From the NCBI RefSeq assembly GCF_900236475.1, contig NZ_LT963352.1, positions 8,713,001 through 8,777,000 on the forward strand: a DNA stretch of 64,000 bases, read 5' to 3'. Source of the DNA: Streptomyces chartreusis NRRL 3882. GTDB lineage: Bacteria; Actinomycetota; Actinomycetes; Streptomycetales; Streptomycetaceae. Positions 24,183 to 31,829 of the stretch are shown here, one piece after another; position 1 is the stretch's first letter; each line of letters opens with the position of its first letter. A program made the position numbers and the translations under genes. The notes under the pieces were generated by a model. The model was not told the origin of the DNA. It was given only the letters and a program-made list of their open reading frames with translations, and made no database searches.

Positions 24183-25196
24183 TTGCACCAGCGGAAGATC
24201 CAGAACACCTCCGTCTCCCTCACCGAGCTCGGCTTCGGGGCGTCCGTGATCGGCAACCTCTACCGCGTCACCCCGGTCGACGACGCGACAGCCGCCGTCG
24301 ACGCGGCCTGGGAGGCCGGCCTGCGGTATTTCGACACCGCACCCCACTACGGCCTCGGCCTCTCCGAGCGCCGCCTGGGCGCCGCCCTGCGCGGCCGTCC
24401 GCGCGACGCGTACGTCATCTCCTCCAAGGTGGGCAGGCTGCTGGTGCCCAACGAGGAACCGCGCGGCGTCGACACCGAGGGCTTCGTCGTACGGGACGAC
24501 CTGCGCCGGCAGTGGGACTTCAGCCGCGACGGCGTGCTCCGCTCCATCGAGGACACGCTGGAGCGCACCGGCCTGGACCGCCTCGACATCGTCTACCTGC
24601 ACGATCCGGACGACCACTGGCGGCAGGCGGCCGAGGAGGCCATGCCCACCCTCGCCGAACTGCGCGACCAGGGCGTCATCGGCGCGATCGGCGCCGGCAT
24701 GAACCAGTCGGCGATGCTCGCCCGTTTCCTGCGCGAGACGGCCGCCGACGTGGTCATGCTCGCCGGGCGCTACACACTCCTCGACCAGTCGGCGCTGGAC
24801 GACGTCCTGCCTGCCGCGCGGGAACTCGGAAAGAGCGTCGTGGCGGTGGGCGTGTTCAACTCGGGACTGCTCTCCCGCGACCGGCCCGCCGAGGGCATGA
24901 AGTACGACTACCGGGACGCCCCGTCGGCCCTGGTCGCCCGCGCTCGGGCGATCGCCGAGGTCTGCGAGGCGCACGGGGCCACCCTCCCCGCCGCCGCGAT
25001 CGCCTTCCCGCACACGCATCCCAGTATCATCAACGTCACCCTCGGCATGCGGACTCCGGAACAGGTCGGACGAAACGTGGAACTCCATGATCAGCGCGTC
25101 CCCGACAGTCTCTGGGACGATCTGCGCGCGCAGGGGCTGATCAGGTCGGACGTGCTCGCGGGGCACGGTGGGGGGAGGGATGTGCGGTGTCTCTGA
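24183..25196 (+). CDS. Aldo/keto reductase, probable L-fucose 1-dehydrogenase
   Basis: 337 residues from a TTG at 24183 that has CAGGAG eight bases upstream; no better start lies nearby. The AKR catalytic tetrad is visible: Asp and Tyr in FDTAPHYGLG, Lys in ISSKVG, His in IVYLHDPDD. The family is that of D-threo-aldose 1-dehydrogenase/L-fucose dehydrogenase (LSERRLGAAL, VGVFNSGLL). It would oxidise L-fucose to L-fuconolactone, the first pathway step. It precedes and overlaps the regulator gene. Confidence in the family is high; the substrate is inferred from the operon. Confidence 0.88.
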   Translation: MHQRKIQNTSVSLTELGFGASVIGNLYRVTPVDDATAAVDAAWEAGLRYFDTAPHYGLGLSERRLGAALRGRPRDAYVISSKVGRLLVPNEEPRGVDTEGFVVRDDLRRQWDFSRDGVLRSIEDTLERTGLDRLDIVYLHDPDDHWRQAAEEAMPTLAELRDQGVIGAIGAGMNQSAMLARFLRETAADVVMLAGRYTLLDQSALDDVLPAARELGKSVVAVGVFNSGLLSRDRPAEGMKYDYRDAPSALVARARAIAEVCEAHGATLPAAAIAFPHTHPSIINVTLGMRTPEQVGRNVELHDQRVPDSLWDDLRAQGLIRSDVLAGHGGGRDVRCL

Positions 25197-25915
25197 CGGA
25201 CAAGGCCATCGAGCAGATCCGTGAGCTGATCCGGACCGGTGCCCTGCCTCCGGGGTCGAAGCTACCGCCGGAGCCGGACCTGGCCGCCCAGCTGGGCCTG
25301 TCCCGCAACCTCGCCCGCGAAGCGGTCAAGGCCCTGGCCGTGGCCCGGGTCCTGGAGGTCAGGCGCGGCGACGGCACGTATGTGACCAGCCTGCAGCCGA
25401 GTCTGCTCCTGGAGGGGCTCGGCGGTGCGGTGGAACTCCTGCAGGGTGACTCGGTCGCCCTGCAGGACCTCATGGAGGTACGGCGACTCCTCGAACCGAT
25501 GGCCACGGCCCTTGCCGCCACCCGGATCTCCGACGCTCAGCTGGCCGAGGTGAAGCGGCACCTGGACGCCATGCGCGAGGCCCGCGACGACGTCGAACGG
25601 CTCAACGCCCACGACGCCGCCTTCCACCGCGCCGTCGTCTCGGCGACGGGCAACGAGACCCTCCTCACCCTCCTGGAAGGGATCTCCGGCCGCACCCTGC
25701 GCGCCCGCATCTGGCGCGGTCTGGTCGACGACAAGGCGGCGGGCCGCACCCTGGCCGAGCACGAGGCGATCTTCAACGCCCTGTCCACCCGCGACGCCGC
25801 CCTCAGCCAGGCCGCCGCGCTGCTGCACGTGAGCAACACCGAGCAGTGGCTGAGGGAACACCTGCGCTCAGGCGCACCTCTCCCTTTCGGGACGACAGCG
25901 TCACACAGGCCCTAA
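25187..25915 (+). CDS. GntR/FadR-family transcriptional regulator of the fucose operon
   Basis: 242 residues from GTG 25187, overlapping the reductase gene by ten bases. The N-terminal winged helix (AIEQIRELIRTGALPPGSKL to GDGTYVTSLQP, about 5-70) is GntR type. The C-terminal all-helical FCD domain (about 90-220) has the metal/ligand histidines in HDAAFHRAVV and EHEAIF. FCD regulators usually bind a pathway acid and then leave DNA. It is the last gene of the operon and probably its repressor; the ACATCCCAT motifs upstream are candidate sites. Its stop overlaps that of the convergent GH127 gene. Confidence 0.9.
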   Translation: MSLTDKAIEQIRELIRTGALPPGSKLPPEPDLAAQLGLSRNLAREAVKALAVARVLEVRRGDGTYVTSLQPSLLLEGLGGAVELLQGDSVALQDLMEVRRLLEPMATALAATRISDAQLAEVKRHLDAMREARDDVERLNAHDAAFHRAVVSATGNETLLTLLEGISGRTLRARIWRGLVDDKAAGRTLAEHEAIFNALSTRDAALSQAAALLHVSNTEQWLREHLRSGAPLPFGTTASHRP

Positions 25916-28218
25916 TCTCTCAAGATGCGCCACCGGTTGTCGGCAGTGCCGTTGTCCGAGTCCTGGACCGCGAACGCGCCGACAGCGGTGGAGTTGTCCG
26001 CGATGGCGAGCAACTTGCCGCTGTGCACGTTGCGGATCTTGTAAGTCCCGTCTCCCTGGTCGAGCAGCGTCCATCTGTGGTCGGCGGTGCCGTTGTCCGA
26101 CCACTGCAGGACCGTCGCACCATCTGTCGTGGACATGTCCTGAACGCCGAGCACCTTGCCGCTGTGGGCATTGCGGAAGCGGACCGCGTTTCCGTCGGTG
26201 ATCATTTGCCAGTCGTGGTCGGCGGTGCCCGAGTCGTGCCACTGCAGAGCGCGGCCACCGTCGGCCGTGGACATGTTCTGGATGCCCAGCACGAGACCGC
26301 TGCCCACGTTGGCGAGACGGACGGTTCCGCTGGTGTTCCAGTAGACGGTGTAGTTGTGGCCGTGCGCGTCGTGGAACGGGCCCAGGTTAACGGTGGAGCC
26401 GTTGGCGGTGGCGGTGAAGGCGAGCGAACTGCTGCTGGTCCGTGTGATCGAGGACGTGTTCAGCGACGGGAGGGAGCTGAGCGCGGAGTTGCCGTAGTTG
26501 CCGGACAGGACCACCGGGCCGTAGGTGATCGCGGCGACGTTCGCGTTGTCGTTGGCCGCTCGCATGATGACCCGCATGGGCAGGCGGACGGTCACCGTGT
26601 CGCCGGAGGCCCACGAGCGGCTGAGGGTGGCGTAGCTGCCGGGGGTGGTGGTGATGGTCTGCGCGACGCCGTTGACGCTGACAGTGGCCCCGGTGGTCCA
26701 GCTCGGGATGCGGATGCGCATGGCCCAGGTTCCGCTGGCGTTGCCGGTGACGTGCAGGGTCGTGGTGTCGCTGTTCGGGTACGACGTGGTCTGGGTGACC
26801 GTGATTCCGCGCTCCGACCAGTTGAGCACCGAGGGCACGAACATGTTCACGATCAGCGTGTTGTCGCTGCGGAAGTAGATGGAGTCCATCAGCCTGGTGT
26901 GCATCTCCAGGCCCGTGCCCTGGCAGCACCAGAAGGTGCCGTAGTCGGTGCTCCAGGTGCCGCCGCCCCACGCCGGGCCCACACCGCGTCGGCCGCCCGG
27001 GTTGAGCGGGGTGAAGTAGGTGACATGGCCGTGGTCGTCGGCCGGGTTCTGCTGGCCGATCATCTGGTTCAGCCAGGCCCGCTCGTAGTAGTCGAACAGC
27101 GCCACCCGGTTCGGGTCCAGGGCGAAGAGTTCCCGGGTGAGGGTGAGCATGTTGAAGGTGTTGCAGCTTTCGCACGTGTCCTTGTTCAGGAAGCCGGCGA
27201 TGGCGTTCGGGGCGCGGAAGTGCTCGGCCTGGCTGTTGCCGCCGATGGCATAGGTGTGCGAGTTGACGCAGATGTTCCAGGCGTTGGTGGCGATGTCCCG
27301 GTAGCGGGTCGTGCCGGTGGCCTTGTACTCCCGGGCGGCCCCGATCCACTTGGGTACCTGAGTGTTCGCGTGCAGTCCGCTGAGCTGGTCCTGGCCTGCG
27401 GCCAGGGGGTCGAACACGGCGGCGTGGTCGAACCGCCGGGCGACGGTGAGCCACCGCGCGTCGCCTGTCTGCTGGTAGAGATCGGTCAGCACGGTGTTCA
27501 TGCCGCCGAACTCGGTCTGCAGCATGGCCTGCATCTGCTGGCCGCTCAGGCGGCCGGTGCGCCAGTCGACCCAACCCGCCAGGGCGAGCAGCACGTCACG
27601 GGCTTGCGTGCTGCCGATGTGGCGCCATACGTCCAGCAGGCCGACGAGGGTCTTGTGGATGGTGTAGTACGGCACATTGCCGTTGCTCAGGGTCCGCTGC
27701 TCGAGAGCGGTGAAGTCGGACTCGGGATAGCCGGAGAGGTACCCGGCGTTGAAACCGGCGGTGCTGTTGTTGGCTTGGCATTTGGCCAACTCCGCGACCA
27801 TGGTGGTGGCCTTGTCCCGGCAGGTGGTGTCCCCGGTCACGGCGTACAGCTGTGCCCATGCCGTGAGGAAGTGCCCTTGGACGTGGGTGCGGAAGGGGAA
27901 GTCCGGCGCGTCCCAGCCGCCGTTGGCGGCCGCGCCGTTGGTGGACAGCCGGTGGTTGGCGCGGAAGTTGTACAGCAGCCGGTCGACATCGACGAACCGC
28001 AGGTAGTTGCGCGTACGGTCCTGGTTGTCCAGCCACCGGCTTGCGGTGAGCCGGACCTGGCCGAGTTCGAAGGGGTGCGCGGAGACACCGATGTCGGCCC
28101 GTGCGGGGGGTATGGCCGCATGGGCGGGAGAACTGCCGAAGAAGGATCCGGTGGCAGACGCGGCGGCGGTGGCCCCGGCTGCTTGCAGGAGGCGCCGTCT
28201 GCTGACGGAGTAAGACAT
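25912..28218 (-). CDS. Secreted GH127 beta-L-arabinofuranosidase with C-terminal ricin-type domain
   Basis: 768 residues; the start ATG 28218 has AAGGGTGC upstream and begins a Tat signal (SRRRLLQAAGATAA, cleavage near AHAA). Residues about 40-620 form the GH127 (formerly DUF1680) alpha/alpha-barrel and beta-sandwiches. The zinc/catalytic cysteine set is visible as DTCESCNTFNML and FWCCQGTGLE, the latter with the double Cys. GH127 cleaves beta-L-arabinofuranosides such as those of extensin or arabinan ends. The last 150 residues hold three QxW-like repeats (ALQWHDSG, VLQWSDNG, VQDSDNG), a beta-trefoil lectin. It is probably co-transcribed with the upstream GH43, 67 bp away. Confidence 0.93.
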   Translation of the reverse strand: MSYSVSRRRLLQAAGATAAASATGSFFGSSPAHAAIPPARADIGVSAHPFELGQVRLTASRWLDNQDRTRNYLRFVDVDRLLYNFRANHRLSTNGAAANGGWDAPDFPFRTHVQGHFLTAWAQLYAVTGDTTCRDKATTMVAELAKCQANNSTAGFNAGYLSGYPESDFTALEQRTLSNGNVPYYTIHKTLVGLLDVWRHIGSTQARDVLLALAGWVDWRTGRLSGQQMQAMLQTEFGGMNTVLTDLYQQTGDARWLTVARRFDHAAVFDPLAAGQDQLSGLHANTQVPKWIGAAREYKATGTTRYRDIATNAWNICVNSHTYAIGGNSQAEHFRAPNAIAGFLNKDTCESCNTFNMLTLTRELFALDPNRVALFDYYERAWLNQMIGQQNPADDHGHVTYFTPLNPGGRRGVGPAWGGGTWSTDYGTFWCCQGTGLEMHTRLMDSIYFRSDNTLIVNMFVPSVLNWSERGITVTQTTSYPNSDTTTLHVTGNASGTWAMRIRIPSWTTGATVSVNGVAQTITTTPGSYATLSRSWASGDTVTVRLPMRVIMRAANDNANVAAITYGPVVLSGNYGNSALSSLPSLNTSSITRTSSSSLAFTATANGSTVNLGPFHDAHGHNYTVYWNTSGTVRLANVGSGLVLGIQNMSTADGGRALQWHDSGTADHDWQMITDGNAVRFRNAHSGKVLGVQDMSTTDGATVLQWSDNGTADHRWTLLDQGDGTYKIRNVHSGKLLAIADNSTAVGAFAVQDSDNGTADNRWRILRD

Positions 28219-28285
28219 CTTGCACCCTTTCGTGACGAGAGAGTCCGTCGGAGCTGCCCGCGGGGTAACAGGCCGCGGTTGTGGC

Positions 28286-29746
28286 TCACTGGGTGTAGAA
28301 GGTGGCGTCGGCCCGGTCGGTCGCCGTGCTGAGAGCCTGGACCTGCAGCAGGTAGTCGTAGTGCCGGATGTAGCGGCCCGGGAGGTTGTACGACTCGTAC
28401 GAGATGCCGGCGGAGTCCGCCAGGCCGGCCCGGGCGGTGAAGGAGGCGTCACCGGCGAACAGCGACGTCCCGTCGTTCTTCTCCACCCACACAGCTGAGT
28501 TCTTGTGGCGCAGGAAGTAGCCGGGGAAGTTCGCCGACTCCAGCGAGACGGTGCTGCTGCCGGCGAGACCGGTGACCAAGCGGAACTGCGAGTCGGCGAG
28601 CGGCGAGACGTTCGGTTCGATCTTGGCGCGGTACTCCCAGTGGCGGATGAACCGGTCGGGGAAGTTGTACGAGGAGAGCCGGATCGGGGTGAGACCGTCG
28701 GCGACCGGGATGCCGAAGTCGGGGGTGCCGTCGGCCTTCCAGTAGATCTTCTGGACGCGGGTGCGCCGGTTGGGGTCGTTGAGCGGGGAACCGCTGATGT
28801 CCCTGTAGCTACGGTCGTGGTAGACGAGGATGTCCGACTTGCCGTCCTCGGAGACCGTGAACTGGTTGTGCCCGGGGCCGTACTGGCTGGTGGCGGCGTT
28901 GCTGGCGAAGACCGGGCCGGCGCTCTTGGCCCACGACGACGCGCTCAGCAGGTTGGCGGAGGCGGACGCGGTCAGCATGCCCATGCAGTAGTTGGCGTCG
29001 GTGGCGCTGGCCGAGAAGGTCATGAAGACCTTGCCGCCCCGCTGGATCACGGCCGGGCCCTCGTTGACCGTCTCGCCTCCTGCGGTCTCCCACGAGGCGG
29101 TCGGCCGGCTGATCATGACCGGAGTGCCGGTGATGGTCCACGGGCTGGACATGCGCGCTATGTAGATGTTGGTGCCGCGGCCGACGGCCGGGTCGTTCTG
29201 CGCCCAGGAGAGGTAGCGGTTGCCGTTCACGGCGAAGGTCGTCGCGTCCAGGGAGAAGGTGTCCAGCGGCAGCGCGATACGGCCCTTCTCCGTCCAGGTG
29301 CCCGTGATCGGGTTCGCGGCCGTGCACTCCAGGACGTACGGCCGGATCCGCCAGATGTCGTTCGCGGCGCCTGCGGCGAAGTAGATGTACCACTTGCCGT
29401 CGATGAAGTGGATCTCCGGGGCCCAGATGTGGGCGCCCATTTCACCGGTGGCGTGCTTGGTCCAGATGGTCGTCTCTGGGGCCGACGTGAGCCCCTGGAT
29501 CGTGGTGGCCCGGCGCAGCACGATCCGGTCGTACGCCGGCACCGTGGCGGTGAAGTAGTAGAAACCGTCCGTGTGTTTGAAGATGTGCGGGTCGGCCCGC
29601 TGCTCGGCGATGGTGTTCGTGTACGTCACACCGGGTGACGCGGGCACGGCGGCGTGGGCGGGGCCGGCCGAGACACCGGTGAAGGTGGCGGCTGCCGAGC
29701 CGGCGATCATGCCGAGGACCGTTCGACGGGTGAGCGCAGGTCTCAC
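28286..29746 (-). CDS. Secreted GH43 exo-alpha-1,5-L-arabinofuranosidase with AbfB (CBM42) domain
   Basis: 486 residues from GTG 29746, preceded by AGAGGGAG. A signal peptide (TRRTVLGMIAGSAAA, cleavage near AHAA) directs export. The GH43 propeller covers about 35-345: catalytic-base Asp in RADPHIF, pKa-modulating Asp near SLDATTF, acid Glu in NEGPAVI. The C-terminal 130 residues are an arabinose-binding AbfB module (SSYNFPDRFIRHW, SANFPGYFLRHK, SYNLPGRYIRHY). The GH43+CBM42 layout is that of the S. avermitilis exo-1,5-arabinofuranosidase. It removes arabinose from arabinan chain ends, and the GH127 gene follows in the same direction. Confidence 0.93.
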   Translation of the reverse strand: MRPALTRRTVLGMIAGSAAATFTGVSAGPAHAAVPASPGVTYTNTIAEQRADPHIFKHTDGFYYFTATVPAYDRIVLRRATTIQGLTSAPETTIWTKHATGEMGAHIWAPEIHFIDGKWYIYFAAGAANDIWRIRPYVLECTAANPITGTWTEKGRIALPLDTFSLDATTFAVNGNRYLSWAQNDPAVGRGTNIYIARMSSPWTITGTPVMISRPTASWETAGGETVNEGPAVIQRGGKVFMTFSASATDANYCMGMLTASASANLLSASSWAKSAGPVFASNAATSQYGPGHNQFTVSEDGKSDILVYHDRSYRDISGSPLNDPNRRTRVQKIYWKADGTPDFGIPVADGLTPIRLSSYNFPDRFIRHWEYRAKIEPNVSPLADSQFRLVTGLAGSSTVSLESANFPGYFLRHKNSAVWVEKNDGTSLFAGDASFTARAGLADSAGISYESYNLPGRYIRHYDYLLQVQALSTATDRADATFYTQ

Positions 29747-29806
29747 GGAGTGCTCCCTCTGGTGCTGATGGTGCGGAGATACCGTCTGTTCGCACCTTGC
29801 CGGTAT

Positions 29807-29824
29807 TTCGAACACCGTTCGTAA
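29807..29824. promoter_or_regulatory. Operator-like palindrome, copy 1
   Basis: TTCGAACACCGTTCGTAA; its complement reads TTACGAACGGTGTTCGAA. It is built on CGAAC-N3-GTTCG and lies 61 bp upstream of the minus-strand GH43 start. The arms resemble the CGAA...TTCG elements I recall for the Streptomyces xylosidase regulator BxlR. Confidence 0.55.
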
Positions 29825-30020
29825 ACTCGGCCAGAAGATAGGTCCTGCACCTGTCCAGGTCAACGCTTCTGTCACAAAGGCATGCCTGGCGTCGGCGGCG
29901 CTCGGAGCACTTCCGAAAGGCGAGCCTGAGTGCGGCATGCGCGCGATCGAGTCGGGGGAGTGCGGCGGATGTCGGACGTATTGACGCACCCTGTTTCGCC
30001 CACTTAATGTCTGCCCGATC

Positions 30021-30039
30021 TTACGAACGCCATTCGATA
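30021..30039. promoter_or_regulatory. Operator-like palindrome, copy 2
   Basis: TTACGAACGCCATTCGATA shares TTACGAACG-N3-TTCGA with the complement of copy 1. It lies about 170 bp upstream of the plus-strand GH43 start. The pair suggests one regulator controls both divergent genes. Confidence 0.55.
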
Positions 30040-30212
30040 TACCGCACAACTCGACTGGTGTGACAGCGAGTTCGCTACGGAGGCCGCCCCCGGCCCGACC
30101 ACCGGGAGTCGCACGAGAACAGGACGCAGGAGACACCCTCGCTCACCGGGATCCAGTCGGCTCTTTCGCGTCGTGCGGTAGCCCGCCCTGGGCTCAACGA
30201 CAGGAGATGTGG

Positions 30213-31643
30213 ATGTCCGCGCTTCGCGCCCGGCTGTCGGTGATGTTGCTCGCCGTATGCCTGCTCTTCACAGGCCAAGCTCTGGTCACACCGCAGCGGG
30301 CAGCCGCCGCCGACCCGGGCTACCTGATGCTGCACTTCACCGGGGAGGGGGCGAACGGTCAGCAGATGTACCTCTCGCACAGCGCGGACGGTCTCCACTG
30401 GAACGACCTCAACGGCGGGGCGCCGATCCTGCGCTCCACGGTCGGCACGAAGGGGGTGCGTGACCCCGCACTCGTGAGATCCCCCGACGGCGGCAAGTAC
30501 TGGATCATCGCGACCGACCTGTGCATCAGCTGCGGCCAGAACTGGGAGACCGCCGTGTACAACGGCAGCCGCAACCTCGTGGTGTGGGAGTCGACGGACC
30601 TGATCAACTGGTCGGAGCCGTGGCTGCTCGACGTCGCCGGCGCGATCCCCGACGGACGCAACGCCTGGGCGCCGGAAGCGCACTTCGACCCGGCCACCAA
30701 CAACTACGTCCTGTACTGGGCGACGAACAAGCCTGTCAACGGCGTGAAGAAGCACCGCATCTACTACGCCCACACCAGCGACTTCCGCACCATCACCACC
30801 CCGCAGATCTACATCGAGCGCCCCGGCATGCAGGAGATCATCGACACCCAGATCGTCGAGATGCCCGCCGGCGTCGGCAACTACCGCTACGTGCGCGCCT
30901 CCGGCGACGGCCAGATCACCCTCGAAGGCAGCAACTCGATCCTCGGCACCTGGACGAACCTCGGCGACCTCTCCGGCATCGGCCTGACCGGCGCCCAGGT
31001 CGAGGGCCCGATGTGGATGAAGTTCCGCGACCGCAACGAGTGGGCGCTCTACCTCGACCAGTACTCCTCCGGACGCGGTTACATGCCCGTCACGACGACC
31101 AACCCCTCCGCCCCCGGCACCTACCAGATGCCGACGGCGGGAAGCTACGACATGGGCGCACTCAAGAAGCGCCACGGCTCGATCCTGAACCTCACGGCCG
31201 CCGAGGAGTCCCGCGTCCTCGCCCGCTGGAGCGACATCCCGGCCAAGCGGCTGCAGTCGTACAACTTCCAGGACCGGTACGTGCGCCACGCCGCCTTCGA
31301 CGTGCGCATCGACCAGAACATCACCGGCCCCGACGCCCAGTTCCGGCTGCGGCCCGGCCTTGCGGGCTCCGGCACCGTCTCCTTCGAGTCGGTGAACTAC
31401 CGAGGCTACTTCCTGCGGCACGTCAACAACGACTTCCAACTGGTCCGCAACGACGGCACCGCCCAGTTCGCCGGGGACGCCACCTTCCGTCAGGTCGCCG
31501 GACTCGCCGACTCGACCTGGTCCTCCTTCCAGTCCTACAACCACCCCGATCGCTACATCCGCCACTACGCCTACCAACTGCGCCTCGACCCGATCACCAC
31601 CACGACAGGACGCAGCGACGCCACCTTCCGCGTCACGAACTGA
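30213..31643 (+). CDS. Secreted GH43-like glycosidase with AbfB (CBM42) domain
   Basis: 476 residues; ATG 30213 is chosen because ACAGGAG lies seven bases upstream, while the ATG two codons earlier abuts that site. The signal peptide ends near RAAAAD. A five-bladed propeller (about 35-335) has VRDPALV (base Asp), NAWAPEAHFD and VEGPMWMKF (acid Glu), matching GH43. The C-terminus is an AbfB module (SYNFQDRYVRHA, SVNYRGYFLRHV, SYNHPDRYIRHY), so it probably binds arabinose-decorated polymer. Substrate may be arabinan, arabinoxylan or arabinogalactan; the subfamily was not resolved. Confidence 0.88.
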   Translation: MSALRARLSVMLLAVCLLFTGQALVTPQRAAAADPGYLMLHFTGEGANGQQMYLSHSADGLHWNDLNGGAPILRSTVGTKGVRDPALVRSPDGGKYWIIATDLCISCGQNWETAVYNGSRNLVVWESTDLINWSEPWLLDVAGAIPDGRNAWAPEAHFDPATNNYVLYWATNKPVNGVKKHRIYYAHTSDFRTITTPQIYIERPGMQEIIDTQIVEMPAGVGNYRYVRASGDGQITLEGSNSILGTWTNLGDLSGIGLTGAQVEGPMWMKFRDRNEWALYLDQYSSGRGYMPVTTTNPSAPGTYQMPTAGSYDMGALKKRHGSILNLTAAEESRVLARWSDIPAKRLQSYNFQDRYVRHAAFDVRIDQNITGPDAQFRLRPGLAGSGTVSFESVNYRGYFLRHVNNDFQLVRNDGTAQFAGDATFRQVAGLADSTWSSFQSYNHPDRYIRHYAYQLRLDPITTTTGRSDATFRVTN

Positions 31644-31670
31644 CCTGCCACCGGCAGGCAGCGAGCGCCA

Positions 31671-31682
31671 TACATCCCATCA
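31671..31682. promoter_or_regulatory. ACATCCCAT motif, left copy upstream of GH97
   Basis: TACATCCCATCA, the exact inverted complement of 31748-31759, lies 28 bp after the GH43 stop and 148 bp before the GH97 start. Confidence 0.5.
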
Positions 31683-31747
31683 AAAGTCGTGAGGTAAGCC
31701 CTAGCTGAAGGCCAACTCCAGGATTTGGGGGACTTGTCCCTTGACAG

Positions 31748-31759
31748 TGATGGGATGTA
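31748..31759. promoter_or_regulatory. ACATCCCAT motif, right copy upstream of GH97
   Basis: TGATGGGATGTA lies 71 bp before the GH97 start and directly after TTGACAG (31741-31747), a plausible -35 hexamer. An operator overlapping the promoter would fit repression. Confidence 0.5.
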
Positions 31760-31829
31760 AAGGCAATCTCCCTCCGAATCCCGGCGCGAGCGATGTGCGG
31801 CGGACCACCTGCAACCACCGGAAGGCCAC

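Larger units (their letters stand above)
29747..30212. promoter_or_regulatory. Divergent promoter region between the two GH43-AbfB genes
   Basis: These 466 bp separate the minus-strand GH43/GH127 pair from the plus-strand GH43. Two copies of one palindromic site lie in opposite orientation at 29807-29824 and 30021-30039. The centre is locally AT-rich. No gene is supported. Confidence 0.6.
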
